59,035 bases of DNA from Chromera velia (taxonomy: Eukaryota > Sar > Chromeraceae). Shown here in pieces: positions 23,579 through 36,740 of the stretch. The notes under the pieces were generated by a model. The model saw nothing but the letters and a program-made list of their open reading frames with translations, was not told the DNA's origin and did not search any database. Position 1 is the stretch's first letter. The number at the start of each line of letters is the position of its first letter. The stretch spans positions 18,706 through 77,740 of the forward strand of contig JAHBMJ010004781.1 of assembly GCA_018398765.1 (NCBI GenBank), in the 5' to 3' direction. A program made the position numbers and the translations under genes.

Positions 23579-26500
23579 TCACTCCTTTTTCCTCTGCCCC
23601 CCCCAACTCAAAGTCGAGCTGTACACCCGAATCCCTCCCGTCTCACTGGCAGATCCCCCCTCCAACTCAGAAACCTCCAAGGGAATCGAAGCTGCCGAGC
23701 CAGAGCCATTCCCACTCCTTGAGAGTGCATCCGATCCATTTCCCCCCCCTGCCGCCCTCTTGCCAAGGGACCCACTTAAACTGCTCTCCTCCTCTTCTTG
23801 TTGCTCGAGCATTTGTCCATGCTCCTCTTGCACATCTCTCTCTCTTTCCTCGTACTCGGGCGTCATTTGGAACGAGGCATGTCTGTTGTCTGCAGGCGTT
23901 TCTCCTGGTTGGTCTTCTTTATTCAAGGGCGAGTCTTCTTCTCTGCCCATAAGTGTGTGTCTCTTGGAGAGCGTCCTTCTCATAGGTACCCCCATGAGTC
24001 TTTTCGAGACGTCCCTCTTGGCCTTCATCAGCAGCGGGTCCGTGTGTTTGCGTGTGCGAGCCCTGATGAAAGCAATGATGACCGTTGCAATCGCAATCAC
24101 AGCGTAGGCAAGGAAGATCCCCGAGAAGGCTTCGAGAGTGAGACCAACGCTCGGGGTGTATTCGGTAGTGACCTGCAGAAAGCAAGACGGGTATTTGGGT
24201 GGCATGTACATTGGGCGATAGAAGGCTTCACGGACGGCCAGAGAGACTACCGGTAATTGAGGGAAACTTGGTAAAAAGGTGAGGAAGGGGTGTGTGAGGG
24301 AGCGGAGAGGGGGACGGAGCAAATGAAGAGAATGGGTTTCATGCCCTGCTCTGGTCTCTGTCGATCTCCTTTGACTCGCTGCTGGTGCTCTTCCGCTGTC
24401 TGTTTCGTTTTCGAGAGTCGCTGCGTGAACGGTTTGCTGTGAGAATTCCGTTAGTCAAACCAGGGCAATAGAATTGACTCTTTCGCTTCTGCTGAGCTCG
24501 ACTGACACCTGCGCACTTGACAGGAGGCTCCACATATTTGTTCCATTGGGTCTGCAGATGGATGGAAAAAGAGGCAACAAGAGAGAAAGACAGACAGACA
24601 GACAGACAGACAGACAGGCTATATGTTTCAGGCAGACAGATAGACACACCAACAGACAGAGAGGCAAAACAGACACAAAAAGGTAGAGTGACGGGGCGAT
24701 AAAGCAACGGATATCTAAAAACATTTTTTTGAGCTCGAATGATCTCCTCACCCGTCCCGTTAGTCAATCCCGCTGCATTCTTTATATTCGACCCTTCATT
24801 CGCCACGCACAACGAGGCAGAGAGATCATCACACAGGGCACCATGCATGCATTGCTGATGTTATTATCATTCCCGCATGCTCACCTGAAGGAATCCGTCC
24901 TCTTCCATCCCGACTAGGAGTGTGTTGACCGCATATCTGACAGCCTGATGGCAGTCGTTGGTGGCAAGCTGGGCAAAGGCCGAGCCTTTTCTGACAATCG
25001 GACTTCCAACCACCCTCATGTCGCACTGCTCATTTTCGGCCACGTACGCCTGCATGAGTGGACATGCCGTCGGCGAATGAATGGAGACCCCGACCAGGAT
25101 CGTGACAGGGAGGCTGAAAATTGGCTCTTTCAGCAAACAGAGAAGCGTGAGTGGGCGTACGCCGTAGTGACAGCACGCAAATGCAATGAAAGAAAAGTTG
25201 TGCACATCGAAGCGGGAATTTAAAGAGTTGAAAATGCAATTGATTGAAGGCGATTTGGACTCACGTTCAGAACAGGTCCAGACGCAATCACCCCGCCACA
25301 CGTGCCCTGTCGGACCAGGTCCAGCATCTGCTCACTGTTGGCGTAGCTCTCCTTTGTATACTGCCCAAGTCTGCATTGTAATGCGACATAGATGCTCACA
25401 TACGTGTGCGCATGCACATGCACACGTACACACACATTGTGAGAAGGTCAGAAAACAACACAGTAGCTTCATCGCATCTATGCTTCCCCTCTTCTCGGAT
25501 TGCCAGATCACATATCACAAGAGGATATTGGCTGGGTGGACGACCGGCCGGCTCACTATTTAATTGCCTGATTGACTGACTGAGGGTGCAGCCTTCTGAT
25601 GGGGTCCTGGATGTCCAGATTGGTCGATCCGATGCACGCAGGCTTCCCGCTGCTCCCGAGGTCCTCCACATTCAAAATGGCGGTTTCAAAATCAGACTGC
25701 ACACAGAGGTGTAAGGCTCACAGCATATTGATGGGAATTAAGCTCAGTCATTGATCCGTGTCTGTATGTTGGTGGAAGATCCATATGAGCACTTGGTTTA
25801 TTCTCACTAGTGAACATTGAAAGATTGTTTTGCAAATATTTTGTGACATGGAATTTGCGGAGCTCAGAGAACTGATTGGACAAAGGAGATATACCAGAAA
25901 GGTACCACCTGCAAGGCCTGTCCTCCAATGCAGATCTCCACAATCGCAGAAGAGCTTGAGAAGCGCAGAACTTGATTCATCGGAGGACACAATCATACTC
26001 TTTCTTTCTTTCTTTCTTTCTTCCAAAAACATTAACAGACAGAGACGAGGACTCGGACATCGCCTCTGCAGTCTGTCAATGTGACTGTCTGTCTCTCTGC
26101 CTGTCCTGCACGTTTGTTGCATAGCTGCACAACTAGGTGTCCTAACTCACTGACGTCTTTGAGGAGGAATGTTGCAAGGTTGGCGGTGTAGGCCGCAGTG
26201 ACAATGAAGATCAGAAAGGAGAAGATGAACAGATGCGTCTTCGCTGCTCCCGAGGAGGGGTTCGCCTTCGGCCCCAGAGACCCCAGGGACATCACCTGAG
26301 GTTCGCAAGTGCAATTCAAAGACGCAAAGGCAAAAGTTCTTTTGTTATACTTTCATCGTTTGCTTTCGATTCGCCATGTCTTGGCTTCTCGCATTCCACC
26401 TTGCATCTTTTCGATGGATGCTTTTTGGCTCTAAAGATGCATCGGAGGCGTGCGTCAGCGATGACATCTTCCATTCGAGACAACTGACGTACACGCGAGA

Positions 26501-29500
26501 CATCCGGACAACGCACAGACCGGCCAGTTGAAATTTTTGGCAGCAGACAGCCAGGGTGCGAAGGGAAAATTTGTGAAGGCAAACACTGACGTACAAACGG
26601 AGAGGCAAACGACTTGTTCTTGATCAGCTGTGGGCCTCTGGAGCTTTTAAGAAAATCAAAATTTCTCTCGCATAGCTGTCATTTCTATGTTCAATAAGTT
26701 CTTTCTATGTGTATGAGTTTCTTTTATTCCCTTTAACCTCGTTTTGGTGGTGTATTTCTGTAGTTTGTTCCCTTTCTTCGAATCGCTGTGTTTGATTTGT
26801 GCTGTCATCAATCACCCTTCGTTCCCTACTCCCTGCAGCGTTCTTTCCTCACCTTCATAAAGATGGATGCACCCAATCGGGGATACCGCGCGATGTTGGC
26901 CTCTGGACGACCGAGAGGGTCCATGTATTCGATGGCCGCCTCCTCGTCCCAGCCGAGCTTTGTTGACATCTCCTGAATGCCCTTTGCGATGGTGTCCTCC
27001 TTTTCTTTTTCTTGTTCGGCAAGGGTCACGCTCTTTCTTGACCTCCCTGTTCCCAGGTCGGCCCCCCCTCCTTCCGGTTGTTCTGCCCCTGCCCCTCTCT
27101 TCTCTGGATTGCTGAGGGCCTCGATCGCCTGCATCATGTAGTAGTACTTTTTCTTCCTCAGGTTGAGCTTTCGAATCACAAACTGCTTCCAGGTCTCTTT
27201 GGCCTCATCGCGCCTGTCCAGGTCCACATACCTGCGTGTCACACACACACACACACACACAGTGAATCAATCACTCAATCGTGCTGGTAGAGAACGGTGG
27301 CTGATGGCATTAGGGAGAAACTTACTTGGCTTATGGCCTCAAAGAAACTCTCTGTCCGCGCAGGAAAACAAAATTGGTATGGTGCTTCCCACGGGGGAAG
27401 AAGGGAAAACGGATGCATGCAGCGATACCTCTTTGGACTTCACCCGTCCCTCTATGCAAGTAGGGGACGTTCTGGGGTCCAAAGAGGGAGCGGACAGACG
27501 AAGGAAAGAAGGAGCAAGAAAGGGAACAGCGAAAGTCGCAACAGAACAGAAACGAATGCTGAAAAATTTGGCGAGGGGTGCCGAAGTGTGGTTACCTTCA
27601 CAGTGAGGTCAAAAACGTCACCCGTCTGTTTCCCTTGTGGCCTACATGCCGAGCGATCGATACTAAAATGATCGACTACACCGACTGCACCTGTCGATCC
27701 TGACTGACCAGTGAATGAAGCCTGCCCCAATGACGATTGCCATGAGGACAAGCCAGACAAACGGTGAGAAGGGCTCAACGAAGATGAGCATCCTGTCGAA
27801 AAGATCTTTTTTGACCTCAGCAGGGATCTTGGCAAGGAGCATATCTGAGGAGTCGATATACGGATACGTGAATGCCCAATTCTCCTCGATGCGGGCGTTT
27901 GTGACGAAGTAAAAGGCCCCCACTAGGTCTGCGCAGTTGTAGACACAAAGAAACGTTGCTCAACTCGCTGACAGATTTTCTTACCTTATACGAGAAATAG
28001 ACAGTGTACGTGTACTTTCCTCCGCTCCCTTCTGTCTTTTCCTCTTCATTTCATTCAGGAGGTTTCCTTCTTGTTGCTTGTGCCTCTCATAAGTGATTTG
28101 ATGTTGTCAGACATCAAACAAAAGTTTATCGCGGCAGTGGAATAACATAGTAAACATTCTGTCTACTCTCCTTCTAGCTCGTCAAATTCGCAGCGGAAAC
28201 GGCAGACAGACAGACAGAGAGATGGACGGACACGTGGACCAAATGAGGGTGCCCATCTAGCAGGCACAGACACATACCAATCCGCAGGCACAGACAAAAT
28301 GAAACAGAGACAGTCACAATTCGGGAAGAAGAGAGGGGCCGGAGGAGCCCACTCACCGTATTCATCGGATTCGACTGCGGCCTTAATGAAGTCCTCCCAT
28401 GACTGTCCGCTTACAGGCGAACCCAGATCTACGATTGTGTAGGAGAACCCCCCCCGGGAAGCCATCTCTTTGATGACGTCTATTGTGTAGCCTGCACGCA
28501 CACGCAGAAAGAGACGTTGACGAACAGATGGACGGACTTTTGGGGTGCTACCGACTCACAGACTCGTTGATTGACTGATCGAATACCATATCAACCGACT
28601 GAGTAGCTGACTGACTGACTGACTGACTGACTGATTGCCTGACTGACTGACTACGTGACTAACTAACTGACTGACTGACTAAGACTCGTAGTGACATACC
28701 TGTATCATCAGTGAGGTTTACATAGCGGGGTGAATACTTCTCCATCCCGATCCTCAGCGTCCGGCCCTTGATCGCATCAAGATACGAAAGGGAAGAGTCG
28801 GCTGCGTACAATCGGCATCCACATAGACAGCATCACAGAAATCATGTCCGCCAGAAATTAAGACAAAAATGACCAGAAAAACACCCCCGCCCCACACACA
28901 CCACACACACACACACGCACACACACACATACACACACACACACATACACACACACGCACGCTCCACGCCATTAATAGTTTTAATTGTCTGAAGCAAACA
29001 ACCAACACAATCATGTCACGCCATTTGCCCTTGACCTCTTTTCCAACAGGATACGCAGTGTGAGTCTTTCCAACCACCTCCAAGCAAATACAATCAGTCA
29101 TGTGAAGACGAATCCTCTTGTATGAAACAATAGATCACTTGGGGACTCATTGCAAATCTTTAGCAACATGAGTGCAGATCATAACAAAAGGAAGACGAGG
29201 GGCAATACACGCCACCTCTTCAAAGACAGACGTGCCGCTTTCCAGGGATTGCATGCCAAGCGTAATTCTGACGAAATCTGTGAGGTCATGAGAACCAAGA
29301 TGCGGCTGAGGAGCCCAGGGAAAAGAACAAACAGAATTCAACTCTTTGACGCGTCTCTGACGATGTATGTTTTTATATGCTTTCATATTCTTCTCTGTTT
29401 GTCCGTTCCACTATATTCCAACAGTCTGGATCCGTTTCGTGTGTGTATGAGCGCCTCCTGTGGTGCATCACCGACCGCAATCAACCCAATCGGAACGTAT

Positions 29501-29642
29501 CATTACACACAGGGAAAGAGAAAAAAAACGCACCTGCGATTGCATCTCGGACTGCACAAGACGCTGCAGGGCTGGTGCTGCTTCCATCACCCCGGTAAAA
29601 GACATGAAGAAACAGAGCAGACGCCAGAAACAAGTTCTGCAT
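23579..29642 (-). CDS. Ionotropic glutamate receptor-like channel, copy 2
   Basis: Minus-strand exons: 29642-29534, 28801-28700, 28491-28357, 27928-27709, 27231-26853, 26295-26155, 25696-25581, 25370-25265, 25049-24885, 24551-24507 and 24172-23579. They join in frame to 703 residues. Same family and domain order as the gene at 14744-20469: signal peptide (FLASALFLHVFY), S1 with LRIGMEKY and NARIEENWAFTYP, M1 (VWLVLMAIVIGAGF), a long charged insert, pore region and M3 with AYTANLATF, S2 with VGMEEDGFLQ, M4 and an acidic, glycine/serine-rich tail. Exons 1-4, 6 and 8-10 have exactly the same lengths as in copy 1, and all ten intron phases agree (1,1,1,2,0,0,2,0,0,0); only exons 5, 7 and 11 differ in length. 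Two donors used in both copies are GTCAGT. Function as a cation channel follows from the family; ligand and selectivity are unknown. Confidence 0.92.
28606..28684. repeat. (GACT)n microsatellite
   Basis: GACT tract in the intron between exons 2 and 3 of the second receptor gene, starting about 16 bases past the donor on the minus strand. It reads AGTC on the transcribed strand. Confidence 0.85.
28889..28960. repeat. (CA)n microsatellite
   Basis: CA run with a few interruptions, in the first intron of the second receptor gene. It reads (TG)n on the sense strand and lies about 90 bases before exon 2. Confidence 0.9.
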
Positions 29643-30965
29643 GTCTGCTCTTACAAAACAAGGCTGGAGCAAGCTGCGGTTCAACTGCTGTATGTATGCT
29701 CGTCGATTGCGCCGTCACATGCCTTCACCTGCATGCCCTAGCTCTGTCATGAGATCGTGAAAAGTTCTTTCGCTCGAAAACTTCGTGCGCGGTCGATGGA
29801 TCTGAGAACAGTGGTGCCTCCTTTCTGTTACGATATCAAAGCTACATATCAATGATAGAATGTGATATTGTAATTAAGGTGCATGACGATCATGCATGCA
29901 TATATATATATACGTGTGTGTATATAAAAAGAAGTCCATTCGCGCGCTCCATTCGCGCGCGAACGCGCGCGAAGGTACGTAAGAGCGAGAATTAAGTTTG
30001 TGCGTCCTCGGAGGGCAGCTCGAATAGATCCGAGCCCTTGAGAAGGATCGGAAATTCGCATAAAAAACTTGGGCCGGTGCAGTGGGTGCAACCATGCATA
30101 TATATGAATGAATATCTCTTTAGTGTCTCTCTGCATGGTCCTGCATCGGTCTGGTATGTATCTGGTCTATAGGCATATGGATACCATGTATATATGCATG
30201 TTATGACTAAGGTTTATACCTGACTTTCAGGGGCAGGATATCAGGTTATCGATTTGCTGGAACCCAGAGATTGAATTAGGAGTCGACAAATTAGACTTAC
30301 AGTCAGGGAGGATCATTTAAAATCATACCTAGCGAACAGCCTAATCGAGGCCGCTAGCCCGAACCCTAGGCCCAAAGTTGGCCCCGAACCATACCTAATG
30401 CATGTATTATGCAAAGACCCCGAGGCCTCACTGCCTCAGCCGGGCAGGCTGGGCAACCCTCGCAAAATTAATATTAAAAAACGTGAGAGGGGATTACCAT
30501 TGCGTAAGTGAACACCCGATGAGGCACTCACCATCACTCACCTGAAGGTAAGTGTGTCTCTGTACAAATGGCAGTTTTAATAATTTAGACGTACACGTTT
30601 TGCAACACGCAACATCTTCCATGCAAACGTACCATGCATGCATTGCAACATGCAATTTGATACATGAAATCTCTATATATTATTATATATATTAAGACAT
30701 ATTGATATTATAGAGTTACCATAATTGTCCCAATGTCCCAATACAGGATCGTCTTTCATTCTACTAATAATCGCTGGAATGCCACGTCTGCATCAATATA
30801 CAGATTGGCAGAGCGAGTCCAGGATAGTCCAGGTCATCGACTTTCGATTTGTTGACTTTCGATTGTTTAACAAATCACCTTCAAAGGGTCATAGACCTTC
30901 AAAGGGTGTCCGTGCGGCGTTATCAACAGTGAAAAGCACCGGTTTCAGCAAAACAGGCTTGCAGG
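29643..30965. other. Divergent intergenic region, partly AT-rich
   Basis: Between the start of the second receptor gene (minus) and the repeat-protein gene (plus). 29893-29930 is a (TA)n-type stretch next to a CATGCATGCA word. 29938-29975 holds short inverted CGCGCG words. 30470-30720 is AT-rich. No gene is supported. Promoters of both flanking genes should lie here, but no core element stands out. Confidence 0.45.
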
Positions 30966-33900
30966 ATGAACTGGAATTCAAGTGTGAGGAAGAAACTGGC
31001 AGTGAAAAGAAAAGAAGGAAAGGTGAGTTTTTCCGACGTTCGGCGACTTCCTCCCACCATGCAGCTGGAGGGCAAAGTGGCCATCAGCAAGACGTCAAGT
31101 TGTTTCCTTGCTTGCCTGCAGTCCTTCTTTGCAAACCGCATTGGCCAGCATGATCGGACCGGCCGTGCGGGCAGGACGACCTCTGTGTCACGCGAAATTG
31201 AATCTCTCCGCCTGCTGCGAGAAGAGCATCAGCGGAAGAGGGACTTTTTCTCAACAATGAAAGAGGAGTCGGAACGCGCTTTGAATCTCCAACCATTTTC
31301 TGATCCAGACCTGACAGGGATCTCTCTGCTCCAGGGCCGGCAGTCCCAGAAGGCGTTCTCAGACAGAAACGCCTTCATGGAAAATCAGGTCAGAGGACGG
31401 GCTGTTTCGATAGAGGAGTTTCCGTCCTCGTGGAAGGAACGCGATGATCCTCATCGATCTTCGTCCGGGGCGGAACAGACCAGTCATCTTCGCACGCAAA
31501 CCGATCGACTCCACCCTCTCGGAAAGAACAGGCCTGCACAAAGCTTTTGCCTCACCGGGGAGACCCGTGTAGGCAAGGTGTCTTCAGTTTCGCCCGAGGT
31601 TCCATTGCGGGGACCGAAATTGGCGGAAAGCCCCGCTGCGTTCTTCATTCCGGAGAAGTCTTTCGCTGCGCCCTCCCTGAGGTTCGAAAAAAAAGTCGAA
31701 GACAAAATTTCTGGTCAGAAGCGAGGGAATAACGATTTCCCGCCTGTCAAGATGAAAGACAGCAGAGAAGACAGGTTCCAACCGAAAAACAGTCTCCATT
31801 TCGGAAAAGACAAAAAACGCCTCGGCAGCCTGCTTTTGAACGAGGACCTGGAGTCAGAAGCTTCGTCTCTCTTTGGAAGCGAGTGTGGAGGAGCAAGACC
31901 TGCGAAACGGCTTCGCTTTGCTCCAGAAGCGAATCAATCGGCTCCAAGCAACTGGTGTCCGAAAAGAGACTCTCCAGTTGTTGCGACGACAGCAGGTAGG
32001 CAGTGTCCAAAAAAGTCGTGCCCTGCTCCGCCCCTTCACCGGTCTGAGCTGCAACGTCCCCATTGTGCTGTTCACGCTGCAGAGTCTGCTTTCACTAGAA
32101 AGCCAATGCCAAGCTTTCTCCCAGCTTGGCAAGCGGACTTTGACCAGATCAAAAAGCGACCCTGGATCCCCGACAGCCCTGAAACCGTGTTGAGTGACAA
32201 GCCAGCGAAAGGTCGCTTTTTCGAGTCAGGTGCTCGAGACATGGCGCTTCACGCCTTTCGAAAGGAAATTCGGAGCTCGACCAAACCGGAACGACCAGGC
32301 GGGGACCCGTTGCAATTCGATGCAAAGCCGCCTTCATCCCCATCGGATGCCTTCCGCTTGGAAGTCAAGGGTTCCACGAAACCAAAACCACCAGGCAGGA
32401 GCCCGTTGCAATTCGATGCAAAGCCGCCTTCATCCCCATCGGATGCCTTCCGCTTGGAAGTCAAGGGTTCCACGAAACCAAACCCACCAGGCGGGGGCCC
32501 GTTGCAATTCGATGCAAAGCCGCCTTCATCCTCTTTGGAGGCCTTCCGAATTGAAATCCAAAATTCCGCAAAAGCGGAAAAGCAAAGCGGAAGCAACTTG
32601 CAATTCGATGCAAAGCCGCCTTCATCTTCTTTAGAGGCGTTCCGCTTGGAGGTCAGGAACTCAACAAAATCAGAACGCCCAGGCAGGAGCCCGCTGAGAT
32701 TCGAGGCAGAGCCGTCTTCATCCCCTTCGGAGGTGGTCCGAGAGGAAGCTCGAAGCCCGACAAAATTACAGCAAGGAAAGGATACGGATGATTGTCGCAC
32801 TCCACAGCAAAGTCGCTGTCCAACCTTTCCTGAAATTCCGGGGCCGCCAAAGGAAAAGGTTTCAACTGCCTCCATTGGAGTTCAATGCGATCTCTTCTTC
32901 TTTTGCCATTGTGAGTTCAGTTTGATCGTAACATGTTCTCTCGAGAAACCCCAGCTGGGATCGGTACTTATATTGCTTTGGGGTTTCTCGAACAACGATG
33001 AATGAGAGTGCAGGTCATCGGCTCGATTCCAAACCTGGGACAGCCCCCAGTGCACTCCTCCCTGAATCCGAGGTCCCTCAAGTCCCCATATCAGCAGTCT
33101 GTCAAGCTCCTGAGCAAAGCCCTTTTTCGACGAGAGCTCCGGAGAAGAATGGTTCGACGAATCCGGAGAAGAGATTGAGAGCCCTCGCTGGGATGCTCTC
33201 CAGCGGTCACAAGTCGACAGCCCCGGGACCAGTCGGAGGTGAAGAAGGTCCGTCACGAATTCTTCATACATTGGACCGAGGGATGACTTGTGTGCGAAGA
33301 GCAACTTCTCCCTTCTGCCCACGTGCCTTTGCAGCCTCTGGAGAGGAGAAGGCTGATTCCGCAGTGACACCTCAAGAGGAGCCAGATGTTAGCGGGTTGC
33401 AGCTGGCCATCTTCAATCCAACATGGTGGTGGTGGTCCAGTTTTGTAAAATGGAGAGAGAGACTCAAGCCACCACGTCGCGTCAAAGGGCCGCAAGCCAC
33501 GTCTTCGGATGATCGCAGTGACGGCTGCTGTCCTCCAGCGAAGATTCGCAAAGTCGAGTAAGCAGAGTCTTCAAGGCAGTAAGGCAACTGCAAACCCTGA
33601 TCGAGTCACACAGTGTCATTCTGTCTGACTGCATGAATTATGCATATGGAGTTGTTGCAGAGAGGTTTCATCTCCGCCGACCCGGGCGAAGACAGCTGCA
33701 ACCGATCCCACCACTTTCACCCAGCTTTCTCAACCGTGGAAGGACCGGGTGGGCACGGGAGCTCCATCCTCTGTGAGGAAAGGAGGACAAAGTAAATCGC
33801 CACGAGAAAGGAGTTCGCAGAGTGAGTGAATCGCATCACAGACCTCGTGCTACTTTCCCTTTCATGTGAACTGACCTTTTCTTCTGATGGGAAGCTCTTC

Positions 33901-34422
33901 CTTTCAGATCCTCTTCTTGGAGTCACCGCCCTGCCAGCAAGCGAGGCTCTCCAGCTTCTTTCGCAGGAAGAGGGGAATGGCGATGCAGCGGCAGCTGCTC
34001 TCCCACGGGCTGTGGCAAGGCACCAGTCCCCCAGGGCGGGTAGTTTTGGGCTTCTCGAGCTGAAACTGGAAGAGGGAACGCATCTTCAGACTCCGGTAAA
34101 CGCATCTTGCAGAATTTCTTTGAGTCAATGCACTGATGTCAATCTTCCGAGGCCAAGAATCTCTTCTGGTGAGTTGTAGGTGGAAGCGTTTTGTGCTTAC
34201 GAACGGGACCGTCTTCTTTCTCCTGTTTCTGAGCATTTCCTCTCCCTGTTTGACCCCTGAAGCCGATGTCGGAGCGCCAAGACGAAGAAGCCGCAGGGAG
34301 AAGAGGGAGAAACAGTTTGGAGTGGAGTGGGAGACCAGTGGCACGGGCTCTGCATCGATCGGGTCGCGTGGGACTCTTCGACACAGGAAGTAAACGGCTG
34401 CTTTAACGGCACTGTAAACTGA
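30966..34422 (+). CDS. Unrecognised low-complexity protein with 32-residue repeats
   Basis: Proposed exons 30966-32910, 33014-33557, 33661-33821, 33908-34095 and 34297-34422 join in frame to 987 residues. Donors GTGAGT, GTAAGC, GTGAGT and GTAAAC are good; the last exon is the weakest (acceptor CCGCAG, only 41 codons). I do not recognise a family. The N-terminal part is basic and polar with a likely helix (REIESLRLLREEHQRKRDFF). Residues about 425-595 hold five tandem 32-residue repeats with the core LQFDAKPPSSP and SDAFRLEV. The rest is rich in S, P, K and R and is probably disordered. Two GT..AG pairs inside exon 1, for example 31022-31063, could be short in-frame introns. The ATG at 30966 is the first of the long frame, but an earlier exon cannot be excluded. 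Confidence 0.5.
32227..32740 (+). repeat. Five tandem 96-bp coding repeats
   Basis: The word TGCAATTCGATGCAAAGCC occurs at 32311, 32407, 32503 and 32599, with a diverged copy at 32695, exactly 96 bases apart each time, so the frame is kept. Copies 1-3 are nearly identical; copies 4-5 are diverged in the second half. Confidence 0.95.
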
Positions 34423-36424
34423 CTGGATGGCTTGCCGGTGTATACTATTGTACAGTCATCTTTCCACATTGTTTACAATTAAGTGAAATCTTTTTCTTAA
34501 ATCCATGATTTAGTAGAGTCAAATCTAATCTAGAATCTTTTTTCTTTTATTTACTTGTATTATTAATATAATCAATTTAATGACTACTATGTACTATATA
34601 GTCATCATCATCATCATCATTTAGATCATCATACACCATTGTCGTCTGCCTACAGGCTCTAGACTAGTGGCCTAGCCTTCAAGGCTTCCAACGTTTGGCA
34701 AGAGAGAAGCTCGGCAGCCCTCCCCCAAAGGAGGGAGCATATGGCTGCCATACGTAAAAACATGTACGACAAATGCCCCCCAGTGGTTGAAAAGGGGCTT
34801 ATCCTGAACTCAGTGAACTGTGAGAAAAGATTGGCTTTAAACGATGGTCTATAGGATTAAAAAGTGGCTTGAAGAAGCTAAGCTACCCGCCTTCTTCTAG
34901 TCTCTTTTTTACTAACTAACTAATACCAAGTTATATTACTATTTATTACGATTTCTTACTTATATACTTAATAAATATCTATAAAATGAACTAACTATTG
35001 CCACTGCTATGCATGTAGTCATGAAATGTAGTACCCTCAATCATCATCATCATCATCAGTAGTGCTAATTATAGTGGCTAATGTATTGATACTAGTACTA
35101 AGTACTGGTAGTCAAATTTTTTGAATTAAAATCCATAAAAAAATAATTGAAGTAATAATGCTAGTAATAATAAACCCAGTTAAGCTTGTTTTGATCATTC
35201 ATATACTTCAAATAAGCTGGTGGTCTGAGTGCTGCCCGGCTACAACTTACTGTAACTGAGCTATTTTGATGAATACTCTCGGCCGTGCACTAAATAAAAA
35301 CTATAGAATGAAAAAATAAAAAGACAATCGTGACTAAGAAAACTTAATTTTTTATTTTAAGTCTGTTTTTCTGGCTATTTTTTTCATTTATCACTATATT
35401 TATCACTCTTTTAACTAGACAAACAACTGTTGTTTAATTAAGTGTTGTATATGAGTGTTGCAGGGAGTGTTTAAGACAGTGCTTTCACTGCCTTTCAGAC
35501 TCTTTTCGGGGAGGGCTGCCGAGGTTGTCTCTCAGGCTTGCCGAACATTGGAAACTTCGAAGGCTGGGCCACTAGTCTAGGCAGACGACGATGGCGTATA
35601 ATGATGATGATAAATTTACATAAACATTTTTGTACGAACTTGAAGTGCATAAGGTAGAAAGTCAACTTGACACTTTCAAACAACATGCATGCGTTGCATA
35701 ACATGAAAATCATGCACCGCATGGGAAACATACGGATGGATTCCGTCAGAGTGAGCAAATTGAACATATCTGGTACACTGGCAGTCAGGGTACCTCTTTG
35801 CCAGCTTGTTTGCAAGCAGAGAGGTTTTACACACAAGAAATTAAGGGCCGAAATGCAGAATTTCCCCTGATCATGCACTCTTTTCCCTTCTCTGTTGTTC
35901 CAACATTCTTTTACCTCCTTGTGTGTCTCTTCTGCATGCTTTCTCTCTCTTTTGCTCCAACTGTCACAGTCGTAGGATATCTGAGCCTTCTTTCTACATG
36001 ACGCCCGCCGACGGACTCATGTCCAAGAACAATACTCCAATTGAAAAAACGACTGGCTCGACCCCTTCAGGCATGCAACGTGGACCGCACCATCGCAATC
36101 CCTCCTGTCTGTGATGGTTCGTGTGCGTGTGCGTGGCCTTGCAGCAGATGACAACGAAACGGCACGGTTACGGCGGGTACAGAGCGGCTCTGTCGGGATG
36201 GGTAGTCGGAGTCAGTCGTTCACAAGTACAGTCAGGTTGGCATGGAAAGTTTCACGTAAAAAGAGAATCCACCCCTTGCATGCACGAAGATTTTCCTTTC
36301 AATCTCTTTTGAAGATCGAGTTTTCCCTCTGTCCCTCTACCATGATGGCATAAATTTCAACAATCCCCTCCCGCTCTTTGACAGGTCTAAAAACAAATTA
36401 GATGCCCACTCCAATAACCCTTCG

Positions 36425-36455
<31 letters not shown>

Positions 36456-36740
36456 GCGCGCGCAAATACAGTGTGAAAAACGACACCTGAAGAGGGCACT
36501 GCATTTTCTGTCTCTGTTCGCATGTGTCGTTCTGTCGGCAAGTCAGTCAGCCTGTCCGTCCTTCATTGCCTCGATCCGTCCGCACATCTATCTGTGTGTC
36601 TTTTTTTCTCTTCATGCCCTCCTTCCTCGTGTCCTGTTGTGGTGGATAGGGCGCAGCATTGGCTTTCAATGTCGTCTTTGTCTGGATCAACTCCCATCCC
36701 CCCCCTTTTTCTCACTCACTCAATCCTTTTTTCTTTTGGA
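34423..36740. other. Convergent gap with AT-rich tracts and inverted repeat arms
   Basis: Between the stop codons of the repeat protein and the M23 peptidase. 34470-35470 is AT-rich. Two inverted repeat arms are listed separately. 35640-36420 contains no supported gene. 36428-36464 is a (CA)n(CG)n microsatellite; 36500-36740 is CT-rich. Confidence 0.55.
34590..35612. repeat. Inverted repeat arms around an AT-rich core
   Basis: The left arm, 34596-34736, reads CATCATCATC, then GTCGTCTGCCTA, ACTAGTGGCC, AGCCTTC, TTCCAA and TCGGCAGCCCTCC. The right arm, 35500-35612, carries the same words in the same order on the minus strand: TCATCATCAT, TCGTCGTCTGCC, ACTAGTGGCC, CAGCCTTCG, TTTCCAATG and TCGGCAGCCCTCC. 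About 760 AT-rich bases separate them. They could be the ends of one fold-back element or two oppositely oriented copies of one repeat family's tail. Confidence 0.75.

Noticed and set aside
28606-28684. Possible short-repeat array resembling CRISPR
   Set aside because: It is a plain (GACT)n microsatellite with no spacers, in a eukaryotic intron.
31150-31190. HDRTGRAGRT, like helicase motif VI
   Set aside because: No other helicase motif in the protein; the surrounding sequence is low-complexity.
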